Shown: positions 1 to 10,119, counted from the first letter of the stretch. The stretch: 64,000 nucleotides of DNA from Kitasatospora xanthocidica (GCF_014656195.1 NZ_BNBY01000006.1:253301-317300), one strand, 5' to 3'. The notes: generated by a model from the sequence alone, not told the origin. Numbers and translations are program-made.

Positions 1-513
1 GCGAACAGCCTCGCGGACACCGTCAAGCGCAAGCTGTACGCGCCGAAGAACCCCGGGCCGGTCCTGATGTCTGGCGAGCCGCTGGCGATGAGCCTGATGC
101 GCGGTGACTGGCTGTACTTCCCGTCGATCTGCTGGCGGACCAAGGACATCCAGAGCACCAGCTTCCGGTCGGATCTTGGGGTCATCCAGGACCTCGCGAT
201 CATCGTCGACCTGCTGCTCGCGAACGTCTCGCTGGCGGTCATGACCGAGGTGTGCTTCAGCTACCGGCGGCACGCGGTCAGCGAGTCCTCGGTGACGGCC
301 TTCACCGGCAAGCGGTTCGAGGAGGCCCGCCGCTTCTTCCGGGAGACGGGCAACCGGCTGGACGCCCACGGCTGGCACCGCGCCGCCGCCATCTCGCGCC
401 GCTACGTCTCCTCCCGGCTGCACGCCATCAGCATGATCCCCGCGGCCGGCCGCAAGGCGGGCCTGCGGGGGGTCGGGGCGATGCTCAGCCACGTGGCCGG
501 CCGCCGGGCCTGA
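1..513 (+). CDS. Family 2 glycosyltransferase, C-terminal part (cut by window edge)
   Basis: The frame is open from base 1 to the TGA at 511-513, giving about 170 residues of the C-terminal end; the true start lies upstream. The segments LYFPSICWRTK, DLGVIQDLAI and CFSYRRHAVSESS resemble the acceptor-side C-terminal region of bacterial GT2 (GT-A fold) enzymes, where an aromatic/Arg-rich stretch follows the catalytic domain. The DXD metal motif would be in the missing part, so donor and acceptor cannot be inferred. It faces the opposed acyltransferase gene across a strong hairpin, and with the membrane glycosyltransferase at 2140 it suggests the end of a surface-polysaccharide cluster. The GT2 call is fairly likely; the exact role is unknown. 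Confidence 0.7.
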   Translation, partial: ANSLADTVKRKLYAPKNPGPVLMSGEPLAMSLMRGDWLYFPSICWRTKDIQSTSFRSDLGVIQDLAIIVDLLLANVSLAVMTEVCFSYRRHAVSESSVTAFTGKRFEEARRFFRETGNRLDAHGWHRAAAISRRYVSSRLHAISMIPAAGRKAGLRGVGAMLSHVAGRRA

Positions 514-544
514 CCCGGCCGGCCGCTCCCCGGTCCCAGGACCC

Positions 545-598
545 GGAAACGACACGGGCCCGGTACGCGAACCGCGTACCGGGCCCGGTTCCGTTTCC
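545..598. terminator. Bidirectional terminator between convergent genes
   Basis: A 15-bp perfect stem (555-569 with 573-587, loop AAC) sits inside a second 7-bp stem (545-551 with 592-598). It lies between the stop codons of the converging glycosyltransferase and acyltransferase genes. No long U-tract follows, which is normal for high-GC actinomycete terminators. Confidence 0.85.
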
Positions 599-607
599 GG
601 GGGCCGG

Positions 608-1816
608 TCAGGTGGAGAGCTGGGAGAGCGGCCGTACCGGCGGGGCGGCCGGCGGCTGCTCGCGCGGCGGCTTGCGCAGGCCGAGGTCCTTCAGCTTGAG
701 GGCGGGCTTCTCCACGGCGTGCCAGGAGCAGAACGCGGCGGTGACCGAGAGCGCCACCGAGGCCGCGGTGTACGCCCAGTAGCCGTGCTTGTTGACGCCC
801 CAGAGCGACAGGCACTGCTGGATCGGGAACGCGTAGATGTACACGCCGTAGGAGAGGTCGACCTTGGTGCCGACCTTGGTCAGCGGGCCGGGCATCCGGC
901 AGGCGAGCCAGATCAGCAGGTAGGCGAAGGCGGGCAGGCCGAAGACGGTGAAGCCGCCGTACCGGGCGCTGCCGAGGAAGACGACGGCGGCCAGGACGCC
1001 GAGCACGTCGTTGATCGGCAGGCGCTCCTTGTAGAGCTCCGCGACCGCGCCGAGGCCGAACATGACGACCAGCGGGATCAACATGTCCATGCTGATTCCG
1101 CCCAGGAAGGGCAGCTGCCACCCGGTGAGCCCGGCCGGCGCGTACTCGGGGGCGCGCAGCAGGTGGAAGCCCCACGCCAGGTGGACCATGTACGCGTAGA
1201 GCCCGAGGACCGTCAGGGCGACGGCCCACCGCGCGCGCCGCAGCACGCCGACCGCGGCCAGCGAGACCACCATCAGGTAGCAGAGGACCTCGTACGCGAG
1301 CGACCAGACCGAGCCGTTGAAGGCGGTGGGGTGCGGGACGTGGTCGAGCAGCCCGGATATCCCCCACTGGTAGACGCCGATCGACCAGTTGGCCTGGAGG
1401 TAGGCCAGCGGGCCCTGCGGGTGCGACCAGAAGCCCGCCAGCCGGCCCTGGTGGTACGCCACGACCGGGGCGACCACGAGGGCGGTCAGCAGCAGGCAGG
1501 CCCAGAGGCCGGGGAGGATGCGGATGGCGCGGTTCCACAGGAAGCGCGCCGGGCTCAGCCGCATGCCGCTGCGCGTGATCAGCAGGCCGGACAGCACGAA
1601 GAAGCCGCTCACCGCGATCGCGCCGACGTTGGTCTGGCCGCGGCTCTCCAGCAGGCCGAGGTCGGGCTTGCCCATCCCGAGCGGCATCGCGTGGGCGAAG
1701 ATCACCGCGAGGGCGAGCACCAGCCGCAGCAGGCCGAAGCCGTTCTTCCGGCCGAGGGCCTCCGCGAGCGGCGGACTTGCCGTCAGGACCGACCTTTTGC
1801 GTGCAGAGCGAGACAT
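608..1816 (-). CDS. Acyltransferase 3 family membrane protein
   Basis: 402 residues from ATG 1816, which has GGAG about 10 nt upstream on the minus strand; the frame continues open upstream but that part is charged and unlike the family. About ten hydrophobic segments, with Arg31 and His42 (RLVLALAVIFAHAMP) in the first helix, match the acyltransferase-3/OafA family, which transfers O-acyl groups from acyl-CoA to sugars or glycolipids in the cytoplasmic membrane. The Pro-rich C-terminus is cytoplasmic or disordered. It probably decorates the glycan made by neighbouring glycosyltransferases. The family is clear; the substrate is unknown. Confidence 0.85.
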   Translation of the reverse strand: MSRSARKRSVLTASPPLAEALGRKNGFGLLRLVLALAVIFAHAMPLGMGKPDLGLLESRGQTNVGAIAVSGFFVLSGLLITRSGMRLSPARFLWNRAIRILPGLWACLLLTALVVAPVVAYHQGRLAGFWSHPQGPLAYLQANWSIGVYQWGISGLLDHVPHPTAFNGSVWSLAYEVLCYLMVVSLAAVGVLRRARWAVALTVLGLYAYMVHLAWGFHLLRAPEYAPAGLTGWQLPFLGGISMDMLIPLVVMFGLGAVAELYKERLPINDVLGVLAAVVFLGSARYGGFTVFGLPAFAYLLIWLACRMPGPLTKVGTKVDLSYGVYIYAFPIQQCLSLWGVNKHGYWAYTAASVALSVTAAFCSWHAVEKPALKLKDLGLRKPPREQPPAAPPVRPLSQLST

Positions 1817-2139
1817 GGGCGGGAGACTCCGGGCCGGTGGTCGTGGAGGGGGAGGGGACTGCGCGGTGCTCACCATATCCGCACGGGTTCGGGGGATCGC
1901 GGTCGGCGGAAGGCCGGGCGGCCGGTCGGACGACTCGCGGTGGCGCGCTCCAGGGGTGCGGTTACGATGAGTCGCGCGAAGAGTGTGATATGGGAGCGGC
2001 CCGTCGATCCGGACGAGGCGAATCCGGGTGCTGTCTTCGAACCCGGGTGTGAGTGCTTCGCGTTGATTGTTAGCGTGACCTTCACAACCGGCCGGGCGGT
2101 AGCCGGAGCCGGACCATCCAGGGGAAGAGTCGGAGTTCA
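1817..2139. other. Divergent intergenic region
   Basis: About 320 bp separating the divergent acyltransferase and membrane glycosyltransferase genes. It must contain the promoters for both and is less GC-rich near 2050-2100, but I see no hexamer pair good enough to call and no repeat. Confidence 0.5.
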
Positions 2140-3954
2140 GTGCGTAGTCCAGCAAAGGCCGTCGAGGCGCAGCCCGATGACCTCGAGCAGACCAGACCGA
2201 CCGACGCCCGCGGGGGGAGCGACCCGGTCCTCCGGATCAAGGCGTGGGCCCTGCGGGCCGCCACCCACCGGAGGTTCTGGCCGTCCGTCCTGATCGGGGG
2301 CTACCTGGCCCAGTTGCTCTTCCGGCTGTACCTGGTCCGGCACCTGAGCTACCCGTCGGTGCACGCCGACGAGGACTCCTACCTCGTCCTCGCGCGGGTG
2401 CTGGCGGGCCGGTCGACCACCGAGATGCCGATCGGCGTGGTGATCCCCGGCGGCTACCCGCTGCTGATATCCCCGGCCCTGCGGGTCACCGACGACCCGG
2501 TGCTGGCGTACCACCTGATCATGGGCATCAACGCGGTGCTCAACGCGCTGGTCCTGCCGCTCGCCTACGTCGCCCTGCGCCGGCTGGGCCTGCGCCGGAT
2601 GCTGGCGTACGGCTTCGCCTTCGCCACCGCGCTGCTGCCCCCGGTGATCTTCTACTCGCAGTTCGTCATGTCCGACGCGGTGCTCCCGGTGCTGGCGCTG
2701 TGCTGGGTGATCTGCATGCACGGCTGGCTCTCCGAGGAGACCGCGAAGCGGCGGTACTGGTACGCCGCGGGCATGTCCGCCGCCGCGGCGTACTCGATGG
2801 CCACGCACGACCGCGGCGCCGTGATCGTCGCGCTGACCGGTCTGGTCATCGTGCTGGCGCTGGTCTTCCGCTGGGCGCCGTGGCGCACCGGCGTGGTCGC
2901 CCTGGTGGTGCTCGGCGCGGGCGCCGCCGCGGCGAAGGTGATGGCCGCCTGGCTGCTCAAGCAGTTCACGGTGCCGGACAGCAGCGTCGGCACCCAGGCG
3001 ATCGACGCCTTCACCAACCCCGAGCTGCTGGGCCGCACCCTGGCCCGTGCGCTCGGCCAGATCTGGTACCTGATCGTCTCCACCTGGGGCATGGCCGGCC
3101 TGGCCGTCGCGGTCTGCCTGTTCGGGCTGTTCAGCGGCCGGATACCCCGGGCCTCCCGGGTGGTCGGCGCGGTGATGGTCGCGCTGATGTGCGGTGTCGC
3201 GCTGGCTTCCGCGGCCGCGCTGCCGGAGGACGGCCGGATCGACAACTGGGTGTACGCCCGCTACCTCGCGCTGCTGGTGCCGGCGATGTTCGTGACCGGC
3301 GCGGCCGTGCTGACCAGGCTGAGGCTCCGGCAGGTCGGTTACCTGATCCTGGGCGCCCTGGGCGTCACGGCGCTCTGCTACGTGGTGGTCACCCAGTACG
3401 CGAGCTGGCGCCTCTACAAGCAGGTCTTCATCGGCTGGTCGATGCCGGACACCTCGTTCCTGACCGCCAACTGGAGCGGCCTGCAGATGGCCCGGGCGAC
3501 CGTCGCGGCCTTCGCGCTGCTGCTGGTCGGCTACCTGTTCCGGATCACCGCCGGGCGCAAGGGCCTCTGGGCGGTCGCCGTCTCGCTGGTCCTGTTCGCC
3601 GGCTTCGCGACCGCGACGATCACCGAGCGGGTCTCCTACTCGCACTCCAACTACCGCAAGCCCGAGGCGACCGGCTTCACCAAGGAGGCCGGGATCAAGC
3701 GCGGCGACAACCTGGTGATCGCCTGGGACATGGAGTGGGGCCTGCGGATGGCGCAGACCTACGAGATCTTCCCGGGCCGGGTCTGGTACAAGGACCCGCG
3801 CTGGCAGGAGGTGCCCGCGGAGGCGACGGCGATCGTCACCCCGCTGGCGGCCGAGGGCAAGGCCGCGGAGTCGTACTGGCCGAACCGCCCGAACGAGTGG
3901 TACGTGGCCAAGGAGAGCAAGAAGAGCGGCTGGATCGTCTGGCGCAAGCACTGA
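2140..3954 (+). CDS. GT-C-type integral membrane glycosyltransferase
   Basis: 604 residues from GTG 2140, preceded by CGGAG at 2131-2135 (only 4 nt spacing; GGGGAAG further upstream is an alternative). A cytoplasmic N-terminus of about 45 residues is followed by roughly 11-12 membrane spans and a soluble C-terminus of about 110 residues. The first external loop carries HADEDSY (acidic residues 77-79), as in ArnT/PMT-like GT-C enzymes that use polyprenyl-phosphate sugars. It is therefore likely to glycosylate an extracytoplasmic glycan or lipid. It could instead be a mannosyltransferase of an uncharacterised family; the substrate is not evident. It ends in a strong terminator before the S10 leader. 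Confidence 0.75.
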   Translation: MRSPAKAVEAQPDDLEQTRPTDARGGSDPVLRIKAWALRAATHRRFWPSVLIGGYLAQLLFRLYLVRHLSYPSVHADEDSYLVLARVLAGRSTTEMPIGVVIPGGYPLLISPALRVTDDPVLAYHLIMGINAVLNALVLPLAYVALRRLGLRRMLAYGFAFATALLPPVIFYSQFVMSDAVLPVLALCWVICMHGWLSEETAKRRYWYAAGMSAAAAYSMATHDRGAVIVALTGLVIVLALVFRWAPWRTGVVALVVLGAGAAAAKVMAAWLLKQFTVPDSSVGTQAIDAFTNPELLGRTLARALGQIWYLIVSTWGMAGLAVAVCLFGLFSGRIPRASRVVGAVMVALMCGVALASAAALPEDGRIDNWVYARYLALLVPAMFVTGAAVLTRLRLRQVGYLILGALGVTALCYVVVTQYASWRLYKQVFIGWSMPDTSFLTANWSGLQMARATVAAFALLLVGYLFRITAGRKGLWAVAVSLVLFAGFATATITERVSYSHSNYRKPEATGFTKEAGIKRGDNLVIAWDMEWGLRMAQTYEIFPGRVWYKDPRWQEVPAEATAIVTPLAAEGKAAESYWPNRPNEWYVAKESKKSGWIVWRKH

Positions 3955-3973
3955 CCAGCAGGATCACCCCGTC

Positions 3974-4003
3974 GGGGCCGGTGAGGAGCACCTCACCGGC
4001 CCC
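3974..4003 (+). terminator. Terminator after the membrane glycosyltransferase
   Basis: Perfect 13-bp stem (3974-3986 with 3991-4003) with loop AGCA, 20 nt after the stop codon. It separates the glycan genes from the S10 operon leader. Confidence 0.85.
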
Positions 4004-4345
4004 GATTGGCATCCGGGCTGCTCCATGTGGCAGTATGTCCAAGTTGCTCGGTTGAGTGCCGATGCTGCGCGCCTCCCGCCGGGAGGACCGGAAGCGAGTC
4101 CCATGTACTCGTCGTTCCCGTGATGGCCGTCAAGCGTGAGTTCTACGCCACGGCAGCTGCGGGGCGAAAGTACGGGAATCTTCCGGGAAGCGTGAGCGGG
4201 GTCTCGACCCGGCACCCCCACCCCGAAATCTCGAAACCGACGAAGTGATTCGTTGGTTTTTTGCAAGCGCGACGGCGACACGCCCGAGCGCGGGGGTCGG
4301 AGGGTCGTCGTGCAGTGACTAAGGACAAAGGACTACTGAGTAGCC
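4004..4345 (+). promoter_or_regulatory. Leader of the S10 ribosomal-protein operon
   Basis: About 340 bp without a gene between the terminator and rpsJ. It holds a small hairpin (CCTCCC/GGGAGG, 4072-4086) and a T-run at 4255-4261, and ends with AAAGGA at 4327-4332 before the ATG. A promoter must be here; TTGGCA at 4006 followed by CAGTAT near 4031 is a weak candidate only. The length would allow feedback control by a ribosomal protein, which is inference. Confidence 0.5.
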
Positions 4346-4654
4346 ATGGCGGGACAGAAGATCCGCATCCGGCTCAAGGCCTACGACCACGAGGTCATCG
4401 ACTCTTCGGCGAAGAAGATCGTCGAGACGGTGATCCGTACTGGTGCGCAGGTCGCGGGCCCGGTGCCGCTGCCCACTGAGAAGAACGTGTACTGCGTCAT
4501 CCGCTCGCCGCACAAGTACAAGGACTCGCGCGAGCACTTCGAGATGCGTACTCACAAGCGTCTGATCGACATCCTCGACCCCACGCCGAAGACGGTTGAC
4601 TCGCTGATGCGTCTCGACCTGCCGGCTGGCGTCGACATCGAGATCAAGCTCTGA
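4346..4654 (+). CDS. rpsJ: 30S ribosomal protein S10
   Basis: 102 residues, the normal length. [15 protein letters not shown] at the start and [11 protein letters not shown] at the end are diagnostic of S10, a 30S head protein that in other bacteria also joins NusB/NusG antitermination complexes. It is the first gene of the S10 operon and is followed 14 nt later by rplC. Confidence 0.98.
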   Translation: MAGQKIRIRLKAYDHEVIDSSAKKIVETVIRTGAQVAGPVPLPTEKNVYCVIRSPHKYKDSREHFEMRTHKRLIDILDPTPKTVDSLMRLDLPAGVDIEIKL

Positions 4655-4668
4655 GAGGCGCACCGAAG

Positions 4669-5316
4669 ATGGCTAAGCAGATTAAGGGCATCCTGGGCGA
4701 GAAGCTCGGCATGACCCAGGTCTGGGACGAGAACAACCGGGTCGTCCCGGTGACCGTCGTCAAGGCTGGGCCCAATGTCGTGACCCAGGTCCACACCGCC
4801 GACAGCCCGGCCGGCTACGACGCCGTCCAGATCGGCTTCGGCGAGATCGACCCCCGCAAGGTGAACAAGCCCCTCGCGGGCCACTTCGCCAAGGCCGGTG
4901 TCACCCCGCGCCGCCACCTGGTCGAGCTCCGTACCTCGGACGCGTCCGAGTACACCCTGGGCCAGGAGATCACCGCCGAGCTGTTCGAGGCGGGTGTCAA
5001 GGTCGACGTGACCGGCACCTCCAAGGGCAAGGGCTTCGCCGGTGTCATGAAGCGCCACAACTTCCGTGGTCTCGGCGCTGGTCACGGTGTGCAGCGCAAG
5101 CACCGTTCGCCCGGTTCCATCGGTGGCTGCGCCACCCCGGGCCGCGTGTTCAAGGGCCTGAAGATGGCCGGCCGGATGGGTCACGAGCGTGTGACCACCC
5201 AGAACCTGACCGTGCACGCGGTCGACGCGGAGAAGGGTCTGCTCCTTATCAAGGGTGCGATCCCGGGCCCGAACGGCGGCCTCGTCCTCGTCCGCACCGC
5301 GGCGAAGGGGCTGTGA
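4669..5316 (+). CDS. rplC: 50S ribosomal protein L3
   Basis: 215 residues. [12 protein letters not shown] near the N-terminus and the central glycine-rich extension [14 protein letters not shown] (which reaches the peptidyl-transferase centre) identify L3, an early-assembly 50S protein. Its stop overlaps the region of the rplD start, so the two are translationally coupled. Confidence 0.98.
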   Translation: MAKQIKGILGEKLGMTQVWDENNRVVPVTVVKAGPNVVTQVHTADSPAGYDAVQIGFGEIDPRKVNKPLAGHFAKAGVTPRRHLVELRTSDASEYTLGQEITAELFEAGVKVDVTGTSKGKGFAGVMKRHNFRGLGAGHGVQRKHRSPGSIGGCATPGRVFKGLKMAGRMGHERVTTQNLTVHAVDAEKGLLLIKGAIPGPNGGLVLVRTAAKGL

Positions 5317-5321
5317 AGGAT

Positions 5322-5999
5322 ATGAGCACCATTGACATCCTGTCGCCCTCGGGCGACAAGACCGGCAGCCTCGAGCTGCCGGCCGAGATCTTCGACGCGA
5401 AGGTCAGCGTTCCGCTGATGCACCAGGTCGTCGTGGCGCAGCTCGCTGCGGCCCGTCAGGGCACCCACAAGACCAAGACTCGTGGCGAGGTCCGCGGTGG
5501 CGGCAAGAAGCCGTACCGCCAGAAGGGCACCGGCCGCGCCCGTCAGGGCTCGACCCGTGCGCCGCAGTTCGCCGGCGGTGGCGTCGTGCACGGTCCCGTG
5601 CCGCGCGACTACTCGCAGCGGACCCCGAAGAAGATGATCGCCGCCGCCCTGCGCGGTGCGCTCACCGACCGGGCCCGCCACAACCGCATCCACGTCGTCA
5701 CCGACGTGGTCGCGGCCGAGGCGCCGTCGACCAAGGCCGCCAAGGGTCTGTTCGGCAAGATCACCGAGCGCAAGAACATCCTCCTCGTCGTCGAGCGTGC
5801 CGACGAGCTGGGTCTGAAGAGCGCCCGCAACCTGCCGCACGTTCACATCCTGGACGCCGGTCAGCTGAACACCTACGACGTGCTCGTCTCCGACGATGTG
5901 GTCTTCACCCAGGCCGCCTTCGAGCGTTTCGTGGCGGGTCCCGCCGCGTCCGCCAAGGCCGTGGCTGCTGAGGGCGAGCTCGAAGGGAGCGCCGCCTGA
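5322..5999 (+). CDS. rplD: 50S ribosomal protein L4
   Basis: 225 residues from ATG 5322. An in-frame GTG at 5313 overlaps the rplC stop and is a possible alternative, but [11 protein letters not shown] is the usual start. The internal loop [22 protein letters not shown] lines the exit tunnel. L4 is an S10-operon autoregulator in Escherichia coli; whether it acts so here is unknown. It has an Ala-rich acidic C-terminus. Its stop overlaps the rplW start by one base. Confidence 0.97.
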   Translation: MSTIDILSPSGDKTGSLELPAEIFDAKVSVPLMHQVVVAQLAAARQGTHKTKTRGEVRGGGKKPYRQKGTGRARQGSTRAPQFAGGGVVHGPVPRDYSQRTPKKMIAAALRGALTDRARHNRIHVVTDVVAAEAPSTKAAKGLFGKITERKNILLVVERADELGLKSARNLPHVHILDAGQLNTYDVLVSDDVVFTQAAFERFVAGPAASAKAVAAEGELEGSAA

Positions 6000-6319
6000 T
6001 GGCTGCAGAGATCACGAGCAAGACGTTCACGGACCCCCGTGACGTCCTGGTGAAGCCGGTCATCTCCGAGAAGAGCTACAGCCTTCTCGACGAGAACAAG
6101 TACACGTTCATCGTGTCGCCGGGCGCCAACAAGACCCAGATCAAGCAGGCCGTCGAGGCGGTCTTCTCGGTCAAGGTCGAGGCTGTCAACACGATCAACC
6201 GTCAGGGCAAGCGCAAGCGCTCCAAGACGGGCTTTGGCAAGCGCAAGGACACCAAGCGCGCCATCGTGACGCTGGCCGAGGGCAACCGCATCGACATCTT
6301 CGGTGGTCCGGTCTCCTAA
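5999..6319 (+). CDS. rplW: 50S ribosomal protein L23
   Basis: 106 residues, starting at the A of the rplD stop (TGATG). [12 protein letters not shown] and the basic [19 protein letters not shown] hairpin are L23 signatures. L23 sits at the tunnel exit and docks trigger factor, SRP and SecY. Confidence 0.97.
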   Translation: MAAEITSKTFTDPRDVLVKPVISEKSYSLLDENKYTFIVSPGANKTQIKQAVEAVFSVKVEAVNTINRQGKRKRSKTGFGKRKDTKRAIVTLAEGNRIDIFGGPVS

Positions 6320-6362
6320 CGGAGATCGTGATCGTCGATAAGGACGAGGACGAGAGAGCCAA

Positions 6363-7199
6363 ATGGGCATCCGCAAGTACAAGCCGACTACGCCGGGCCG
6401 TCGTGGCTCCAGCGTGGCCGACTTCGTAGAGATCACGCGGTCCACGCCGGAGAAGTCGCTGGTTCGCCCCCTGCACAGCAAGGGCGGCCGTAACAACGCC
6501 GGTCGGATCACCGTTCGCCACCAGGGTGGCGGTCACAAGCGCGCCTACCGCGTGATCGACTTCCGTCGTCACGACAAGGACGGCGTGCCGGCGAAGGTCG
6601 CACACATCGAGTACGACCCGAACCGCACCGCGCGCATCGCGCTCCTGCACTACGCGGACGGCGAGAAGCGCTACATCATCGCGCCGCGCGGCATCACGCA
6701 GGGCGACCGGATCGAGAACGGCGCTGGCGCCGACATCAAGCCGGGCAACAACCTGCCGCTGCGCAACATCCCGGTCGGTACCACCATCCACGCGGTGGAG
6801 CTGCGTCCCGGCGGCGGTGCCAAGCTGGCCCGCTCCGCCGGCTCCGGCATCCAGCTGCTGGCGCGTGAGGGCAAGATGGCGCACCTGCGCATGCCCTCCG
6901 GTGAGATCCGCCTGGTGGACGCGCGCTGCCGCGCGACCGTCGGCGAGGTCGGCAACGCCGAGCAGTCGAACATCAACTGGGGCAAGGCCGGCCGTATGCG
7001 CTGGAAGGGCGTTCGCCCGACCGTGCGTGGTGTGGCCATGAACCCGATCGACCACCCGCACGGTGGTGGTGAGGGTAAGACCTCCGGTGGTCGCCACCCG
7101 GTCTCGCCGTGGGGCCAGAAGGAGGGTCGTACCCGTCGCCCGAAGAAGGCGTCGGACGCTCTCATCGTGCGCCGCCGCAAGACCAACAAGAAGCGCTAG
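6363..7199 (+). CDS. rplB: 50S ribosomal protein L2
   Basis: 278 residues, full length. [14 protein letters not shown] at the start and [22 protein letters not shown] near the C-terminus (HPHGGG at 231-236) are the hallmark of L2, which supports subunit joining and the peptidyl-transferase centre. It lies 43 nt after rplW and 11 nt before rpsS. Confidence 0.98.
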   Translation: MGIRKYKPTTPGRRGSSVADFVEITRSTPEKSLVRPLHSKGGRNNAGRITVRHQGGGHKRAYRVIDFRRHDKDGVPAKVAHIEYDPNRTARIALLHYADGEKRYIIAPRGITQGDRIENGAGADIKPGNNLPLRNIPVGTTIHAVELRPGGGAKLARSAGSGIQLLAREGKMAHLRMPSGEIRLVDARCRATVGEVGNAEQSNINWGKAGRMRWKGVRPTVRGVAMNPIDHPHGGGEGKTSGGRHPVSPWGQKEGRTRRPKKASDALIVRRRKTNKKR

Positions 7200-7210
7200 G
7201 AGCAGGTCAG

Positions 7211-7492
7211 ATGCCGCGCAGTCTCAAGAAGGGCCCCTTCATCGACGGCCACCTTCTCAAGAAGGTGGACGCGCAGAACGAGGCGGGTACCCAGAACGTC
7301 ATCAAGACCTGGTCCCGTCGCTCCGTGATCTTCCCGGCCATGCTTGGCCACACGATCGCGGTTCACGATGGTCGCAAGCACGTCCCGGTGTTCGTCACCG
7401 AGTCGATGGTCGGCCACAAGCTGGGCGAGTTCGCTCCGACCCGCACCTTCCGCGGCCACGTCAAGGACGACCGCAAGTCGAAGCGTCGCTAG
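7211..7492 (+). CDS. rpsS: 30S ribosomal protein S19
   Basis: 93 residues from ATG 7211 with GGAG at 7199-7202. An upstream in-frame extension exists but overlaps rplB and is not S19-like. [15 protein letters not shown] and [13 protein letters not shown] are typical. S19 pairs with S13 in the 30S head near the A site. Confidence 0.98.
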   Translation: MPRSLKKGPFIDGHLLKKVDAQNEAGTQNVIKTWSRRSVIFPAMLGHTIAVHDGRKHVPVFVTESMVGHKLGEFAPTRTFRGHVKDDRKSKRR

Positions 7493-7549
7493 TCGCCTGA
7501 GCTTCACCGCCAGACCGACTCAATGACTTACTCCATTAAGGGGACAACC

Positions 7550-7897
7550 ATGGAAGCCAGGGCCCAGGCGCGGTACATCCGCGTCACGCCCATGAAGGCC
7601 CGCCGCGTGGTGGACCTCATCCGTGGCCTGCCGGCCACGGAGGCCCAGGCCGTCCTGCGTTTCGCTCCGCAGGCCGCCACCGTGCCGGTGGGCAAGGTGC
7701 TCGACAGCGCCATTGCCAACGCCGCGCACAACTACAACCACTCCAACGTGGACGACCTCGTCATCAGCGAGGCGTACGTTGACGAGGGTCCGACCCTGAA
7801 GCGGTTCCGCCCGCGTGCCCAGGGCCGCGCCTACCGGATCCGCAAGCGGACCAGCCACATCACCGTGGTCGTCAGCAGCAAGGAAGGGACCCGGTAA
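7550..7897 (+). CDS. rplV: 50S ribosomal protein L22
   Basis: 115 residues from ATG 7550, preceded by AAGGGGA at 7538-7544. An in-frame ATG at 7523 would add MTYSIKGTT but lacks a ribosome-binding site. The conserved C-terminus [17 protein letters not shown] forms the tunnel-lining beta-hairpin and is the site of macrolide-resistance mutations in other bacteria. Its TAA overlaps the rpsC ATG. Confidence 0.97.
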   Translation: MEARAQARYIRVTPMKARRVVDLIRGLPATEAQAVLRFAPQAATVPVGKVLDSAIANAAHNYNHSNVDDLVISEAYVDEGPTLKRFRPRAQGRAYRIRKRTSHITVVVSSKEGTR

Positions 7898-8721
7898 TGG
7901 GCCAGAAGGTTAACCCGCACGGGTTCCGCCTCGGCATCAGCACGGACTTCAAGTCCCGCTGGTACGCCGACAAGCTGTACAAGGACTACGTCAAGGAAGA
8001 CGTTGCCATTCGTCGCATGATGACGAAGGGCATGGAGCGCGCCGGCATCTCGAAGGTTGAGATCGAGCGCACCCGCGACCGCGTCCGCGTCGACATCCAC
8101 ACCGCCCGCCCCGGCATCGTCATCGGTCGCCGTGGCACCGAGGCCGACCGCATCCGCGGCGACCTCGAGAAGCTGACCGGCAAGCAGGTCCAGCTGAACA
8201 TCCTCGAGGTCAAGAACCCCGAGCTGGACGCCCAGCTCGTGGCTCAGGGCGTCGCGGAGCAGCTGTCCTCCCGCGTCTCCTTCCGTCGTGCCATGCGCAA
8301 GTCGATGCAGGGCACCATGAAGTCCGGCGCCAAGGGCATCAAGGTCCAGTGCTCCGGTCGTCTCGGCGGCGCCGAGATGAGCCGTTCGGAGTTCTACCGC
8401 GAGGGCCGTGTGCCGCTGCACACCCTGCGCGCGAACGTCGACTACGGCTTCTTCGAGGCCAAGACCACCTTCGGCCGCATCGGCGTGAAGGTCTGGATCT
8501 ACAAGGGCGACGTCAAGAACATCGCCGAGGTCCGCGCTGAGAACGCCGCTGCCCGCTCGGGCAACCGCCCGGCCCGTCCCGAGGGTGGTCGTCCCGCCCG
8601 CGGTGGCGAGCGCCGTGGTGGCGAGCGCGGTGGCCGTGGCCGTCGCCCCGCCGCTTCCGAGGCCCCCGCGGCCCCGGTCGCCGAGGCTCCGGCTGCCGAG
8701 AACACCGGAACGGAGGCCTGA
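7897..8721 (+). CDS. rpsC: 30S ribosomal protein S3
   Basis: 274 residues. [14 protein letters not shown] start, type-2 KH domain with the GRRG loop at 77-80, then the C-terminal S3 domain to about residue 210. The last 60 residues are a Gly/Arg- then Ala/Pro/Glu-rich tail ([18 protein letters not shown]...), an extension common in Actinobacteria. S3 is part of the mRNA entry channel and helicase activity. Confidence 0.98.
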   Translation: MGQKVNPHGFRLGISTDFKSRWYADKLYKDYVKEDVAIRRMMTKGMERAGISKVEIERTRDRVRVDIHTARPGIVIGRRGTEADRIRGDLEKLTGKQVQLNILEVKNPELDAQLVAQGVAEQLSSRVSFRRAMRKSMQGTMKSGAKGIKVQCSGRLGGAEMSRSEFYREGRVPLHTLRANVDYGFFEAKTTFGRIGVKVWIYKGDVKNIAEVRAENAAARSGNRPARPEGGRPARGGERRGGERGGRGRRPAASEAPAAPVAEAPAAENTGTEA

Positions 8722-8726
8722 CCGTC

Positions 8727-9146
8727 ATGCTGATCCCCCGTCGGGTCAAGCACCGCAAGCAGCACCACCCCAAGCGCCGCGGCGCCGCCAAGGGTGGCAC
8801 CGAGCTCGCGTTCGGCGAGTACGGCATCCAGGCCGTCACCCCGGCCTACGTGACGAACCGGCAGATCGAGTCCGCTCGTATCGCCGTCACCCGTCACATC
8901 AAGCGTGGCGGCAAGGTCTGGATCAACATCTACCCGGACCGTCCGCTCACCAAGAAGCCGGCCGAGACCCGCATGGGTTCCGGTAAGGGTTCGCCCGAGT
9001 GGTGGATCGCGAACGTGCACCCGGGTCGGGTCATGTTCGAGCTGTCGTACCCCAACGAGAAGGTGGCTCGTGAGGCGCTGACCCGCGCAGCTCACAAGCT
9101 CCCGATGAAGTGCCGGATCATCCGGCGCGAGGCAGGTGAGAGCTGA
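8727..9146 (+). CDS. rplP: 50S ribosomal protein L16
   Basis: 139 residues. [19 protein letters not shown] start and [23 protein letters not shown] are L16 signatures. It contacts tRNA in the A and P sites. Its ribosome-binding site CGGAGG (8711-8716) lies inside the end of rpsC, and its stop overlaps the rpmC start. Confidence 0.98.
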   Translation: MLIPRRVKHRKQHHPKRRGAAKGGTELAFGEYGIQAVTPAYVTNRQIESARIAVTRHIKRGGKVWINIYPDRPLTKKPAETRMGSGKGSPEWWIANVHPGRVMFELSYPNEKVAREALTRAAHKLPMKCRIIRREAGES

Positions 9147-9370
9147 TGTCGGCCGGCACCAAGGCTGCTGACCTCCGCGAGCTGGACAACGAGGGTCTCG
9201 TTGCCAAGCTCCGTGAGGCCAAGGAGGAGCTGTTCAACCTCCGCTTCCAGGCGGCGACCGGGCAGCTCGACAACCACGGACGGCTCAAGCTCGTCCGTAA
9301 GGACATCGCGCGGATCTACACCCTGATGCGCGAGCGCGAGCTGGGCATCGAGACGGTGGAGAGCGCCTGA
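9146..9370 (+). CDS. rpmC: 50S ribosomal protein L29
   Basis: 74 residues in two helices. [32 protein letters not shown] and the [14 protein letters not shown] stretch are characteristic. L29 binds 23S rRNA near the tunnel exit beside L23. It overlaps both neighbours by one base (TGATG). Confidence 0.96.
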   Translation: MSAGTKAADLRELDNEGLVAKLREAKEELFNLRFQAATGQLDNHGRLKLVRKDIARIYTLMRERELGIETVESA

Positions 9371-9642
9371 TGACTGAGAACACCAACGAGACGCGCGGTT
9401 TCCGCAAGACCCGTGAGGGTCTCGTCGTCAGCGACAAGATGGACAAGACCGTCGTCGTCGCCGTCGAGGACCGCGTCAAGCACGCGCTGTACGGCAAGGT
9501 CATCCGCCGTACGAACAAGCTGAAGGCGCACGACGAGGCGAACGCCTGCGGCATCGGCGACCGGGTCCTCCTCGCGGAGACCCGCCCGCTGTCCGCGACG
9601 AAGCGCTGGCGCGTCGTCGAGATCCTCGAGAAGGCCAAGTAA
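9370..9642 (+). CDS. rpsQ: 30S ribosomal protein S17
   Basis: 90 residues. The OB-fold core [22 protein letters not shown] and [15 protein letters not shown] identify S17, an early 16S rRNA binder. It is the last gene of the S10 block; a 102-nt gap follows before rplN. Confidence 0.97.
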   Translation: MTENTNETRGFRKTREGLVVSDKMDKTVVVAVEDRVKHALYGKVIRRTNKLKAHDEANACGIGDRVLLAETRPLSATKRWRVVEILEKAK

Positions 9643-9744
9643 CGAAGTTGATGCGGTACGGCCGTATGTGCACCGGGTCCCTCGCGGGCGCCGGTGTGAG
9701 CAGCGGCCGGCCCGTCAGCTCTCGTTGACGATCAGGAGAAAGCT

Positions 9745-10116
9745 GTGATCCAGCAGGAGTCGCGACTGCGTGTCGCCGACAACACGGGCGCGAAGGAAAT
9801 CCTTTGCATCCGCGTTCTCGGTGGTTCCGGTCGCCGCTACGCCGGTATCGGGGACGTCATCGTCGCCACCGTCAAGGACGCGATCCCCGGCGGTTCGGTG
9901 AAGAAGGGTGACGTCGTCAAGTGCGTCGTCGTCCGTACCGTGAAGTCGCGCCGTCGTCCCGACGGTTCGTACATCCGGTTCGACGAGAACGCCGCCGTCG
10001 TCCTCAAGAACACCGATGGCGACCCCCGCGGTACCCGCATCTTCGGCCCGGTGGGCCGCGAGCTGCGTGACAAGAAGTTCATGAAGATCATCTCGCTTGC
10101 GCCGGAGGTGCTCTAA
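9745..10116 (+). CDS. rplN: 50S ribosomal protein L14
   Basis: 123 residues from GTG 9745 with AGGAG at 9734-9738. [19 protein letters not shown] is the L14 signature. L14 forms intersubunit bridges with 16S rRNA. It opens the spc block after a 102-nt gap that contains a partial hairpin (CACCGG/CCGGTG). Confidence 0.98.
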   Translation: MIQQESRLRVADNTGAKEILCIRVLGGSGRRYAGIGDVIVATVKDAIPGGSVKKGDVVKCVVVRTVKSRRRPDGSYIRFDENAAVVLKNTDGDPRGTRIFGPVGRELRDKKFMKIISLAPEVL

Positions 10117-10119
10117 CTC

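Noticed and set aside
402..1538. Long open frames opposite or overlapping the acyltransferase and other genes
   Set aside because: They are composition artefacts of very high GC: Arg/Pro/Gly/Ala-rich, no family motifs, no ribosome-binding sites, and they overlap genes with clear function.
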